Positions 18,620 through 26,246 of a stretch of DNA of 64,000 bases are shown in pieces; position 1 is the first letter of the stretch; the number at the start of each line of letters is the position of its first letter. The translations under genes were made by a program, and so were the position numbers. The DNA is from Streptomyces sp. A2-16. Its GTDB lineage: Bacteria > Actinomycetota > Actinomycetes > Streptomycetales > Streptomycetaceae. The DNA lies in contig NZ_CP063808.1 in assembly GCF_018128905.1 (NCBI RefSeq), forward strand, positions 1,178,001-1,242,000, read 5' to 3'. The notes under the pieces were generated by a model. The model did no database searches and was not told the origin of the DNA. It saw only the letters and a list, made by a program, of their open reading frames with translations.

Positions 18620-19293
18620 TGAGGCGTGTCCAGCCGGTAGCCCACACCCCGCACGGTACGGATCAGCGTCGGGGACGACGGCACGTCCTCGACCTTGGCG
18701 CGCAGCCGCTGCACACAGGCGTCCACCAGACGCGAGTCGCCGAGGTAGTCGTGCTCCCACACGAGCCGCAGCAACTGCTGGCGGGACAGCGCCTGGCCGG
18801 GCCGCCGGCTCAGCTCCAGGAGCAGCCTGAGCTCGGTCGGGGTGAGCTGGAGGTCCTCGCCGTTCTTCGTCACGGTCATGGCCGCGCGGTCGATGACCAG
18901 GGAGCCGAAGCTCGCCGCGTCGGTCGACTCGCGTTCACCGCGCCGCAGCACGGCCCGGATCCGGGCGTCCAGGACCCGCCCCTGGATCGGCTTGACCACA
19001 TAGTCGTCGGCGCCGGACTCCAGCCCGACCACCACGTCGATGTCGTCGTTGCGCGCGGTCAGCAGGATGATCGGCAGCTGGTCCGTGCGCCGGATGCGCC
19101 GGCACACCTCGAACCCGTCGATACCGGGCAGCATCACGTCCAGCACGATCAGGTCCGGCCGCTGCTCACGCAGCAGTTTGAGGCCGTCCTCGCCGGTGGC
19201 AGCGGTGGCAACCCGGTGACCCTGGCGCGTGAGGCTCAGCTCCAGGGCCGTACGGATGGCGTCGTCGTCCTCGATCAGCAACAGGGAAGGCAC
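18616..19293 (-). CDS. afsQ1: Response regulator AfsQ1 (OmpR family)
   Basis: 225 residues: a receiver domain with acidic pocket EDDD (8-11), phospho-acceptor Asp52 in LIVLDVMLPG and conserved Lys in VVKPIQG. A winged-helix domain follows, ending VRTVRGVGYRL. GTG at 19293 matches the N-terminus PSLLLIEDDDAIRTALELS that I recall for AfsQ1. It is divergent from sigQ, with an AfsQ1-type box in the shared upstream region. Confidence 0.95.
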   Translation of the reverse strand: MPSLLLIEDDDAIRTALELSLTRQGHRVATAATGEDGLKLLREQRPDLIVLDVMLPGIDGFEVCRRIRRTDQLPIILLTARNDDIDVVVGLESGADDYVVKPIQGRVLDARIRAVLRRGERESTDAASFGSLVIDRAAMTVTKNGEDLQLTPTELRLLLELSRRPGQALSRQQLLRLVWEHDYLGDSRLVDACVQRLRAKVEDVPSSPTLIRTVRGVGYRLDTPQ

Positions 19294-19400
19294 GGGCTCA
19301 TTCTGGCCCATGGAGGGGGTGCGGTTCGACCTGTGGGGACATGGGAGTCCGTACGGCACCCGTCCGTGGGTCCGCTGTGCAATTCCTGGGACCAGCCCCT

Positions 19401-19416
19401 GTGACAGGTCTGTGAC
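19401..19416. promoter_or_regulatory. AfsQ1-type box
   Basis: GTGAC-AGGTCT-GTGAC fits the published AfsQ1 consensus GTnAC-n6-GTnAC exactly. It lies 108 nt upstream of afsQ1 and 108 nt upstream of sigQ, suited to control both. Confidence 0.8.
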
Positions 19417-19523
19417 AGTCGGCGGACACGGCCATGAAGGTGCGAGGGCAATCTTTTTGGCACGGGCAAGGCGGCATCGCCCGGGCAGACCGAACACCGG
19501 AAGTCCACGACGGGGGGCGCGAG

Positions 19524-20267
19524 ATGAACACGCTGCACAGCACCAGCACTAGCGCAGTGATCACGCGTCTCCACGACGTGAACGGGGGCCGGGGTTCAGA
19601 CAAGTCCGGTGCCGTGAGCGGGCGGGGGTGCGCTCGCGGCACCGGGCGTCAGCACACCGCGTACATGTCGGTGGTTGACACCTTCACGGGGGAATCGCAC
19701 GGGGGATCGTCGTACAGGGAGGACACGGGGGAGCGTCGTTCGCTGTCGGAGGCGGAGTTCACCGCCTACGTCCAGGAGCGCCGCGCCTCCCTGTACGCCA
19801 CCGCCTACCACCTGACCGGTGACCGCTTCGAGGCCGAGGACCTGCTGCAGAGCGCGCTGTTCTCGACGTACAAGGCGTGGGACCGGATCAGTGACAAGGC
19901 CGCGGTCGGGGGCTACCTCCGCCGCACCATGACGAACCTGCACATCAGCGCGTGGCGCCGCCGCAAGCTGAACGAATACCCGACCGAGGAGCTGCCGGAG
20001 ACGCCCGGCGACACGGACGCGATGCGCGGCACGGAGCTGCGCGCGGTCCTGTGGCAGGCGCTCGCCCGGCTGCCCGAACTCCAGCGCACGATGCTGGTCC
20101 TCAGGTACTACGAGGGCCGCACCGACCCGGAGATCGCGGAGATCCTCGACATCAGTGTCGGCACGGTGAAGTCCAGCATCTGGCGGTCCCTGCGCCGCCT
20201 GCGCGAGGACGAGGTCCTCAGCTTCGGCCGTGACGAGGAGAACGCCTTCGGGGAGCTCGTCGCCTGA
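19524..20267 (+). CDS. sigQ: ECF sigma factor SigQ
   Basis: 247 residues. The first ~85 are an unstructured Ser/Gly-rich extension; then come region 2 (TAYHLTGDRFEAEDLLQSALFSTYKAWDRI, GYLRRTMTNLHISAWRRRK) and region 4 (LPELQRTMLVLRYYEGRTDPEIAEILDISVGTVKSSIWRSL) of the SigE-like ECF type. The ATG at 19524 (NTLHSTSTSAV) matches my memory of SigQ; the long N-terminus could also be trimmed to ATG 19665. It is divergent from afsQ1 and is a known target and partner of that system. Confidence 0.9.
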   Translation: MNTLHSTSTSAVITRLHDVNGGRGSDKSGAVSGRGCARGTGRQHTAYMSVVDTFTGESHGGSSYREDTGERRSLSEAEFTAYVQERRASLYATAYHLTGDRFEAEDLLQSALFSTYKAWDRISDKAAVGGYLRRTMTNLHISAWRRRKLNEYPTEELPETPGDTDAMRGTELRAVLWQALARLPELQRTMLVLRYYEGRTDPEIAEILDISVGTVKSSIWRSLRRLREDEVLSFGRDEENAFGELVA

Positions 20268-20299
20268 GGGTGGGGGGACAGCAAGGAACGGGGGACCAG

Positions 20300-20325
20300 G
20301 GGTACCGGCTGGGGGGCCGGTACCC
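20300..20325 (+). terminator. First hairpin after sigQ
   Basis: A perfect 10-bp stem GGGTACCGGC / GCCGGTACCC with a 6-nt G-rich loop, 32 nt after the sigQ stop. Confidence 0.75.
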
Positions 20326-20362
20326 GTGGGGGGATCAACGGGGATCACGGGGGAAGCACGAG

Positions 20363-20401
20363 AGCGGGACCGGAGGGCCGGGGGGTCCGTCCGGTCCCGC
20401 T
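20363..20401. terminator. Second hairpin after sigQ (bidirectional)
   Basis: A perfect 12-bp stem AGCGGGACCGGA / TCCGGTCCCGCT followed by TTTC. It lies between sigQ and the convergent lipoprotein gene, ending just before the latter's stop, and may serve both. Confidence 0.8.
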
Positions 20402-20414
20402 TTCGTGTGCGCGG

Positions 20415-20738
20415 TCAGCCGACCTTCATGAGCTTCGCCCCGGCCGGGGTGTCACCGACGGCGATGGCCTCGGCGGGCTCCCGCCCCTGGACCGCGTACG
20501 CCCCGGTCGTGCCCTCGGGGACGGCGACCCCGGGGTCGCTCGGGGTGTCGTCGCACTCCGGGATCTCGGCGGTGCCCAATCGCTCGCCCACGGTGAAGCC
20601 GACCTCCGGGGCCGGTAGGTACTCGCGGTTCTCGTAGAGCACCGAGCCCGCGCACGAGGACGCGGCGTCGCCGTCCGACGTGCAGCCGGCGACGGCCGCG
20701 AGCAGCGCGACCGCGAGGAACCGCAGGGCAGTTGTCAT
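20415..20738 (-). CDS. Small lipoprotein
   Basis: 107 residues with a clear lipoprotein signal (TTALRFLAVALLAAVAGC, cysteine at residue 19). A short domain follows with paired cysteines (SSCAG and IPECDD). The sequence resembles small Streptomyces lipoproteins annotated only as domains of unknown function. AAGGAAG lies shortly before the ATG. No partner gene is obvious; the kinase-like gene upstream is on the same strand, 71 nt away. Confidence 0.8.
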   Translation of the reverse strand: MTTALRFLAVALLAAVAGCTSDGDAASSCAGSVLYENREYLPAPEVGFTVGERLGTAEIPECDDTPSDPGVAVPEGTTGAYAVQGREPAEAIAVGDTPAGAKLMKVG

Positions 20739-20809
20739 CGGCTTCCTTTCCGGGGACCGTTTTCCGGTCCTACGACGGAGAAGGCGCCGAAGTCGTTCGA
20801 CCGGGCCGC

Positions 20810-21442
20810 TCAGACCGCCGGAGTCGCCGCCGGCCGGGGCCCCGCCGCCGAGGCGAGACGGACCAGAGCCTCGTCCTTGTCGCAGCGGTGGGCGCCCAGC
20901 GCGGTCTGGCGGGCGATGATCGAGCGCTCCAGACGCATCAGCCGCCAGCCGCGGCGCAGCAGGAACGGTACCGACTTGCGGCCCTCGCGCAGATCCCGCA
21001 GGAACCGGCGGCGGAAGGTGCGCACCGGCCCCCGGCTCAGGCACAGCGCGTCGGCCAGCACCCCGAGCTCCCGGCAGCGGGTGACGATCTCGGCGGCGAA
21101 GATGCCCTCCGCGATGAACAGCGGGGTCCCGTCCATCTCGACGGCCTCCTCGCCGGTGCGGGCGCTCAGCGAGATGTCGTACACGGGGATCTTCGTACGG
21201 CCCGTGCGGCACAGCTCCACGATCGCCGTCACCGCGGTGTCCGCGTCCCACGACGCGGGGTGGTCCCAGTCGATGTCGGAGCTCCCCGCCACCAGCGGCA
21301 GCGTCGGGTCGTCGGCCTCCTTGTAGAAGTCGTCGAGCCTGAGGACCGGAAGACCGGAACGGGCCGAGAGGAGGGACTTGCCGGAGCCGGAGGGGCCGCA
21401 GAGCAGCACGACTCGCGTCGGTATGGGCGGTTGGGAACTCAC
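20810..21442 (-). CDS. Uridine-kinase-like P-loop ATPase
   Basis: About 210 residues. The Walker A motif GPSGSGKS lies near residue 17, followed by LPVLRLDDFYKEADDP, which matches the nucleoside-binding DDFY region of uridine kinases/phosphoribulokinase-like enzymes. FIAEGIFAAE (Walker-B-like) and an Arg-rich lid (RTFRRRFLRDLREGRK) follow. GTG at 21442 is chosen because it is closest to the P-loop. Upstream in-frame starts exist but add 23 atypical residues. A nucleoside-phosphorylating role would fit the neighbourhood but is inferred; it lacks the nucleoside operator. Confidence 0.75.
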   Translation of the reverse strand: MSSQPPIPTRVVLLCGPSGSGKSLLSARSGLPVLRLDDFYKEADDPTLPLVAGSSDIDWDHPASWDADTAVTAIVELCRTGRTKIPVYDISLSARTGEEAVEMDGTPLFIAEGIFAAEIVTRCRELGVLADALCLSRGPVRTFRRRFLRDLREGRKSVPFLLRRGWRLMRLERSIIARQTALGAHRCDKDEALVRLASAAGPRPAATPAV

Positions 21443-21571
21443 GGGACACCAGTGTGGGGCATTCACCTGCTGTTCATCGACCCCGCGGGTTGGCTTTGAA
21501 GCGTGCGTCACACCTCAACTACCCTTCGTGTCGACACGATTACCCAGTGCACGGAAAAGGTGGCAGAAACG

Positions 21572-21967
21572 ATGGCCCGACACACGCACCCGACCGCCCA
21601 GCGCACCCTCACCGCCCTCGCGACCGCGGGTGTCGCCCTCGGCGCAGGCGCCGGGGTGGCCGCCGCGGACACCGAGCCGGTGGTCGACGTGATGCGCACC
21701 CGGCCCACCTCGCTCGGCTCCGTCAACCCCCAGGCCGGGCTCCAGTCCCTCACCGGCACCGTCGGCTATGTCACCGGCCCGGTCGCCGGCCTCAAGCCCA
21801 ACCCGCTCGCGGGCACGGGCGTGGACCCGCTGGACAACGGAGTGGGGACCCAGCTGGCGGATTTCCAGCCGCTGACCTCGCAGGCGCTGACCGGGCCGGT
21901 CGCGCAGGCGCAGTCGATCGGGAGCATGCCGGTGGTGGGGCAGGTCGCGGGGCTGCTGAACAACTGA
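21572..21967 (+). CDS. Small secreted Pro/Gly-rich protein
   Basis: 131 residues with a Sec signal peptide (RHTHPTAQRTLTALATAGVALGAG, cleavage near VAAA-DTEP). The mature part is low-complexity and cysteine-free, ending VVGQVAGLLNN. Composition and the repeated G-x-V-x-G-L pattern resemble the product at 15.0 kb, so the two may be distant paralogues. Function unknown. Confidence 0.75.
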   Translation: MARHTHPTAQRTLTALATAGVALGAGAGVAAADTEPVVDVMRTRPTSLGSVNPQAGLQSLTGTVGYVTGPVAGLKPNPLAGTGVDPLDNGVGTQLADFQPLTSQALTGPVAQAQSIGSMPVVGQVAGLLNN

Positions 21968-21994
21968 CCCCGGTGCGCAGGCCGCTTCGGCACA

Positions 21995-22032
21995 GAGCCG
22001 CGCCTTCCCCGGACGGAGGGGAGGCGCGGCTC
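21995..22032. terminator. Bidirectional hairpin
   Basis: GAGCCGCGCCTTCCCC pairs with GGGGAGGCGCGGCTC (one bulged base) around a 7-nt loop, between convergent genes. Confidence 0.85.
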
Positions 22033-22052
22033 CGTGGTGCCGGGACCCGGTG

Positions 22053-22955
22053 TCAGTACGAGGAGCCGGACGCCCCCAGCGACCCCGTCGGGTGCCAGAC
22101 CGTCTTCGTCTCCAGGAACGCCGTCATGCGGTCGATGCCGGGTGTCGCCGCCCAGTCGTCCACAGGCTGTGGACGCAGGACCCGCTTCAGGTTGTCCGCC
22201 GCCGCGATCTCCAGTTCCTTCGCGAGGACCTCGTCCGCGCCCGCCAGGTCGATCGCGTTGACGTCCTGGTGGGACGCCAGCGGGGTGGCGATCTCCGCCG
22301 TACGGCCCGAGAGGACGTTGACCACGCCTCCGGGGACGTCGGAGGTGGCCAGGACCTCGCCCAGGGAGAGGGCGGGGAGCGGGGACCGCTCCGAGGCCAC
22401 CACCACAGCGGTGTTGCCCGTCGCGATCACCGGGGCCACCACCGAGACCAGGCCCAGGAACGACGACTCCTGCGGGGCCAGGACCACGACCACACCCGTC
22501 GGTTCCGGCGAGGACAGGTTGAAGTACGGGCCCGCGACCGGGTTGCCGCCCCCGACCACCTGGGCGATCTTGTCGGTCCAGCCCGCGTACCAGACCCAGC
22601 GGTCGATCGTCGCCTCGACCTGCTCGGCCGCCCTCGACTTGGACAGGCCCTCGGCGTCGGCCACCTCGTGGACGAACTGCGCCCTGCGGCCCTCCAGCAT
22701 CTCCGCCACGCGGTAGAGGACCTGGCCGCGGTTGTACGCCGTCGCGCCCGCCCAGCCGCCGACCGCCTTGCGCGCGGCGACGACCGCGTCACGGGCGTCC
22801 TTGCGGCTGGACTGCGGCGCGTTGGCCAGCCACTTGCCCTTCGAGTCGCTCACTTCGTACACCCGGCCGCTTTCGGAGCGGGGGAACTTGCCCCCGACGT
22901 ACAGCTTGTAGGTCTTGAGGACGGACAGTCGCTGCTGCTCGGACTTCTCAGACAT
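22053..22955 (-). CDS. Truncated aldehyde-dehydrogenase-family protein lacking the catalytic domain
   Basis: 300 residues, against about 480 for a full enzyme. It has the family N-terminus (YKLYVGGKFPRSESGRVYEV) and the Rossmann region (GVVVVLAPQESSFLGLVSVVAPVIATGNTAVVVAS). It ends before the catalytic-Cys domain, and no ELGG or GQxC motif is present. Its start overlaps the full aldehyde dehydrogenase by 8 nt, so it is expressed with it and with deoC. It reads as an intact reading frame with a natural stop and following terminator. A structural or regulatory partner of the active enzyme is more likely than recent decay. Confidence 0.8.
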   Translation of the reverse strand: MSEKSEQQRLSVLKTYKLYVGGKFPRSESGRVYEVSDSKGKWLANAPQSSRKDARDAVVAARKAVGGWAGATAYNRGQVLYRVAEMLEGRRAQFVHEVADAEGLSKSRAAEQVEATIDRWVWYAGWTDKIAQVVGGGNPVAGPYFNLSSPEPTGVVVVLAPQESSFLGLVSVVAPVIATGNTAVVVASERSPLPALSLGEVLATSDVPGGVVNVLSGRTAEIATPLASHQDVNAIDLAGADEVLAKELEIAAADNLKRVLRPQPVDDWAATPGIDRMTAFLETKTVWHPTGSLGASGSSY

Positions 22956-24384
22956 CGAGGTACGCCTCCAGGCCGTGGCGGCCGCCCTCGCGGCCGAAGC
23001 CCGACTCCTTGTAGCCGCCGAACGGCGAGGTCGGGTCGAACTTGTTGAACGTGTTGGACCAGACGACCCCGGCCCGGAGCTTGCCCGCCACCGCCAGGAT
23101 CCGCGAACCCTTCTCGCTCCAGACGCCCGCCGACAGGCCGTACTGCGTGTTGTTCGCCTTGGCGACCGCCTCGTCGGGCGTGCGGAAGGTCAGGACCGAC
23201 AGCACCGGGCCGAAGATCTCGTCCCGCGCGATGGTGTGCGCCTGGGTGACGTTCGTGAAGAGCGTCGGGGCGAACCAGTAGCCGGAGGACGGCAGTTCGC
23301 ACTCCGGGGACCAGGGCTCGGCGCCCTCGGCCGTGCCCTTTTCGACGAGCGAGGTGATCCGCGAGAGCTGTTCGGCGGAGTTGATCGCGCCGATGTCGGT
23401 GTTCTTGTCGAGCGGGTCGCCGAGACGGAGGGTGGACAGGCGCCGCTTGAGGGAGTCCAGCAGCTCGTCCTGGATCGACTCCTGGACGAGAAGGCGGGAG
23501 CCCGCGCAGCACACCTGGCCCTGGTTGAAGAAGATGCCGTTGACGATCCCCTCGACGGCCTGGTCGATCGGGGCGTCGTCGAAGACGATGTTGGCGCCCT
23601 TGCCGCCCAGTTCGAGGGTGAGCTTCTTCCGCGTCCCCGCCACCGTCCGCGCGATCTCCTTGCCGACGGCCGTCGAGCCGGTGAAGGCCACCTTGTTGAC
23701 GTCCGGGTGCGCGACGAGCGCGGCGCCCGTGTCGCCGTAGCCCGGAAGGATGTTGACGACACCCTTGGGCAGGCCCGCCTGGCGGCAGACGTCCGCGAAG
23801 AACAGGGCGGACAGGGGGGTCGTCTCGGCGGGCTTCAGCACCACCGTGTTGCCGGTGGCGAGCGCCGGGGCGATCTTCCACGCCAGCATCAGGAGCGGGA
23901 AGTTCCACGGGATGACCTGGCCGGCCACACCGAGGGGCTTCGGCGCGGAGCCGAACCCGGCGTGCTCCAGCTTGTCGGCCCAGCCCGCGTAGTAGAAGAA
24001 GTGCGCGGCGACCAGGGGAAGGTCGGCGTCGCGGGTCTCCTTGATGGGCTTGCCGTTGTCCAGGGTCTCCAGGACGGCGAGCTCGCGGCTGCGCTCCTGG
24101 ATGATCCGGGCGATGCGGAACAGGTACTTGGCGCGCTCGGAGCCGGGCAGCGCCGACCACTTCGCGAAGGCCCTGCGGGCCGCCGCCACCGCGCGGTCCA
24201 CGTCCGCCTCGCCCGCCTGGGCGATCTCGGACAGGACCTCTTCGGTCGACGGGGAGACGGTCTTGAAGACCTTGCCGTCCGCGGCCTCCACGAACTCGCC
24301 GTCGATGAACAGCCCGTAGGAGGGGGCGATGTCGACGACCGAGCGGGACTCGGGTGCGGGTGCGTAATCGAATGCCGATGCCAT
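22948..24384 (-). CDS. NAD(P)-dependent aldehyde dehydrogenase of the deoC operon
   Basis: 478 residues with all family motifs: VIPWNFPLLMLAWKIAPALATGN, the glycine loop FTGSTAVGK, general base Glu in LELGGKGAN, nucleophile Cys in GQVCCAGSR, and EIFGPVL. It starts 5 nt after deoC ends. DeoC releases acetaldehyde from deoxyribose-5-phosphate, so oxidation of that acetaldehyde to acetate is the natural role. This substrate assignment is inferred from context. Confidence 0.9.
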   Translation of the reverse strand: MASAFDYAPAPESRSVVDIAPSYGLFIDGEFVEAADGKVFKTVSPSTEEVLSEIAQAGEADVDRAVAAARRAFAKWSALPGSERAKYLFRIARIIQERSRELAVLETLDNGKPIKETRDADLPLVAAHFFYYAGWADKLEHAGFGSAPKPLGVAGQVIPWNFPLLMLAWKIAPALATGNTVVLKPAETTPLSALFFADVCRQAGLPKGVVNILPGYGDTGAALVAHPDVNKVAFTGSTAVGKEIARTVAGTRKKLTLELGGKGANIVFDDAPIDQAVEGIVNGIFFNQGQVCCAGSRLLVQESIQDELLDSLKRRLSTLRLGDPLDKNTDIGAINSAEQLSRITSLVEKGTAEGAEPWSPECELPSSGYWFAPTLFTNVTQAHTIARDEIFGPVLSVLTFRTPDEAVAKANNTQYGLSAGVWSEKGSRILAVAGKLRAGVVWSNTFNKFDPTSPFGGYKESGFGREGGRHGLEAYLDV

Positions 24385-24389
24385 GGTGA

Positions 24390-25355
24390 TCAGTCCACCG
24401 TCACGTAGTCGGGGCCGGAGTAGCGGCCGGTGGCCAGCTTCTGACGCTGCATCAGCAGGTCGTTCAGGAGCGAGGAGGCGCCGAAACGGAACCAGTGGTT
24501 GTCCAGCCAGTCCTCGCCGGCGGTCTCGTTGACCAGCACGAGAAACTTGATCGCGTCCTTCGAGGTGCGGATGCCGCCGGCCGGCTTCACACCGACCTGA
24601 ATGCCGGTCTGGGCGCGGAAGTCGCGCACGGCCTCCAGCATGAGGAGGGTGTTCGCGGGGGTGGCGTTGACCGCGACCTTGCCGGTCGACGTCTTGATGA
24701 AGTCCGCGCCCGCCAGCATGCCGAGCCAGCTCGCGCGGCGGATGTTGTCGTACGTCGACAGCTCGCCGGTCTCGAAGATGACCTTGAGCCGGGCGGCCGT
24801 GCCGCAGACCTCGCGCACGGCGACGATCTCGTCGTACACCTTCATGTAGTTGCCCGCGAGGAACGCTCCGCGGTCGATGACCATGTCGACCTCGTCGGCG
24901 CCGGCGGCCACGGCGTCGCGCACGTCGGCCAGTTTCACCTCGAGGGCGGCGCGGCCGGCCGGGAACGCGGTGGCCACGGAGGCGACCTTGACGCCGGAGC
25001 CGGCGACGGCCTCCTTGGCGACGGCCACCATGTCGGGATAGACGCAGACCGCGGCCGTGGCGGGGGCCGTCCGGTCGGTCGGGTCGGGGCGGACCGCCTT
25101 GGCGCCGAGTGCCCGGACCTTGCCCGGGGTGTCCGCGCCTTCGAGCGTCGTCAGGTCGACCATCGAGATGGCGAGGTCGATGGCGTACGCCTTGGCGGTC
25201 GTCTTGATGGAACGGGTACCGAGCGAGGCGGCACGCGCCTCCAGGCCGACCGCGTCCACGCCGGGCAGCCCGTGAAGGAACCGGCGCAGCGTGCTGTCGG
25301 ACGCGGTCACGTCCGTGAGCGGGTGTGCGGCTGATGCAGTGGTGGGCATGGTCAC
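24390..25355 (-). CDS. deoC: Deoxyribose-phosphate aldolase
   Basis: 321 residues. The enzyme splits 2-deoxyribose-5-phosphate into glyceraldehyde-3-phosphate and acetaldehyde. The Schiff-base lysine lies in DFIKTSTGK, the proton-relay lysine in GVKPAGGIR, and DMVIDRGAFLAG is also conserved. A TANNNT box (TATGCT, 25362-25367) ends 6 nt before a GTG at 25355, giving a leaderless start; ATG 25349 is two codons later. The nucleoside operator is immediately upstream. It is first gene of deoC-aldh-aldh', which completes the thymidine/deoxyadenosine route. Confidence 0.95.
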   Translation of the reverse strand: MTMPTTASAAHPLTDVTASDSTLRRFLHGLPGVDAVGLEARAASLGTRSIKTTAKAYAIDLAISMVDLTTLEGADTPGKVRALGAKAVRPDPTDRTAPATAAVCVYPDMVAVAKEAVAGSGVKVASVATAFPAGRAALEVKLADVRDAVAAGADEVDMVIDRGAFLAGNYMKVYDEIVAVREVCGTAARLKVIFETGELSTYDNIRRASWLGMLAGADFIKTSTGKVAVNATPANTLLMLEAVRDFRAQTGIQVGVKPAGGIRTSKDAIKFLVLVNETAGEDWLDNHWFRFGASSLLNDLLMQRQKLATGRYSGPDYVTVD

Positions 25356-25367
25356 CAGACGAGCATA

Positions 25368-25381
25368 TCTACGCGCGTAGC
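25368..25381. promoter_or_regulatory. Nucleoside-regulon operator copy 4 at the deoC promoter
   Basis: TCTACGCGCGTAGC matches 13 of 14 positions of the palindrome and directly abuts the deoC -10 (TATGCT on the minus strand, 25362-25367), spanning about -13 to -26. Confidence 0.82.
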
Positions 25382-25459
25382 GGCTGTACACCCCGGTGAG
25401 ACGGTTCCGATGGCACCCGCACACGGGCACCACCGCGGACGGCGCTTAGGATCGGCCTC

Positions 25460-26119
25460 ATGACGACCGCACCCCCCGAGTCCAGGGACCGCATCTACCG
25501 CTCACCCATGGCGCTGATCGGCGGCTTCCTCCTCCTCGTCATCATCGGCTGGCTCGGCATCGACGCCGTCGTCTCCGGCACCGGAAGCACGCCCTGGCTG
25601 GCCCTCGCCGCGCTGCTCCTCGCCGTGCCGCTGGTGATCGCCTTCACCCTCCGCCCGGCCGTCTTCGCGAACCACGACCGGCTGCGCATCCGCAACCCCT
25701 TCCGCGTGATCGTGGTGCCGTGGGGCGAGGTCGAGATGTTCCGCTCCGGCTTCTCGAACGAGGTCCTCGTCAAGTCCGGCACCAAGTACCAGCTGTGGGC
25801 CATCCCGGTGTCCCTGCGCGGCCGCAAGAAGGCGGCGCGCCAGACCGCCCGGCAGGCCTCCGGGCGCGGGCCGAGCCGGGGGCTCGGACTGTTCGGCGGG
25901 GGAATGCAGACGGACGGCTTCGGCGGCCGTACGCCGGTTCCCGAGGGGCCGACCCGGGCCGAGACCGACCAGATCATGGACGACCTGGGGGAGCTGCTGG
26001 AGGCTCGAGGGAAGGCGAAGACCTCCCAGGGGGAGGTCTCGGTGCGGTGGGCCTACGAGATCGCGGGGCCCGCGGTGGCGGGAGCGGTGCTTCTCGTGAT
26101 TCTGGCGGTGGTCGGGTGA
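25460..26119 (+). CDS. PH-domain membrane protein
   Basis: 219 residues. Two hydrophobic segments (PMALIGGFLLLVIIGWLGIDAV and WLALAALLLAVPLVIAF) precede a small bacterial PH-like domain (NHDRLRIRNPFRVIVVPWGEVEMFRSGFSNEVLVKSG). A polar linker and a C-terminal hydrophobic helix (AGPAVAGAVLLVILAVVG) follow. ATG at 25460 lies 7 nt after TAGGAT, so the mRNA is probably leaderless. It is divergent from deoC. Role unknown, likely envelope related. Confidence 0.82.
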   Translation: MTTAPPESRDRIYRSPMALIGGFLLLVIIGWLGIDAVVSGTGSTPWLALAALLLAVPLVIAFTLRPAVFANHDRLRIRNPFRVIVVPWGEVEMFRSGFSNEVLVKSGTKYQLWAIPVSLRGRKKAARQTARQASGRGPSRGLGLFGGGMQTDGFGGRTPVPEGPTRAETDQIMDDLGELLEARGKAKTSQGEVSVRWAYEIAGPAVAGAVLLVILAVVG

Positions 26120-26175
26120 CGCCCGACGGGGTGGCGCGAGGGCCGTCGGGCGGACGCGGGTTCGCCGCGGCTTCT

Positions 26176-26240
26176 CGCGCCCACGCGGCGGAGCCGCATG
26201 CCGGTACGGTCCCGCATGCCGGTACGGCCCCGCGCCCCTG
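26176..26240. repeat. Dispersed Streptomyces intergenic repeat (GCGCCCACGCGGCGG type)
   Basis: It begins GCGCCCACGCGGCGGAGCCG, ends GCGCCCCTG and holds an internal duplication of GCATGCCGGTACGG. A related copy lies at 46662-46707. I know this sequence family as common in Streptomyces intergenic DNA; its function is not established. Confidence 0.7.
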
Positions 26241-26246
26241 AGAACC

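Noticed and set aside
22053..22955. Short ALDH treated as a pseudogene
   Set aside because: The frame is intact, overlaps the upstream gene translationally and ends before a terminator; no remnant of the missing Cys domain is visible downstream.
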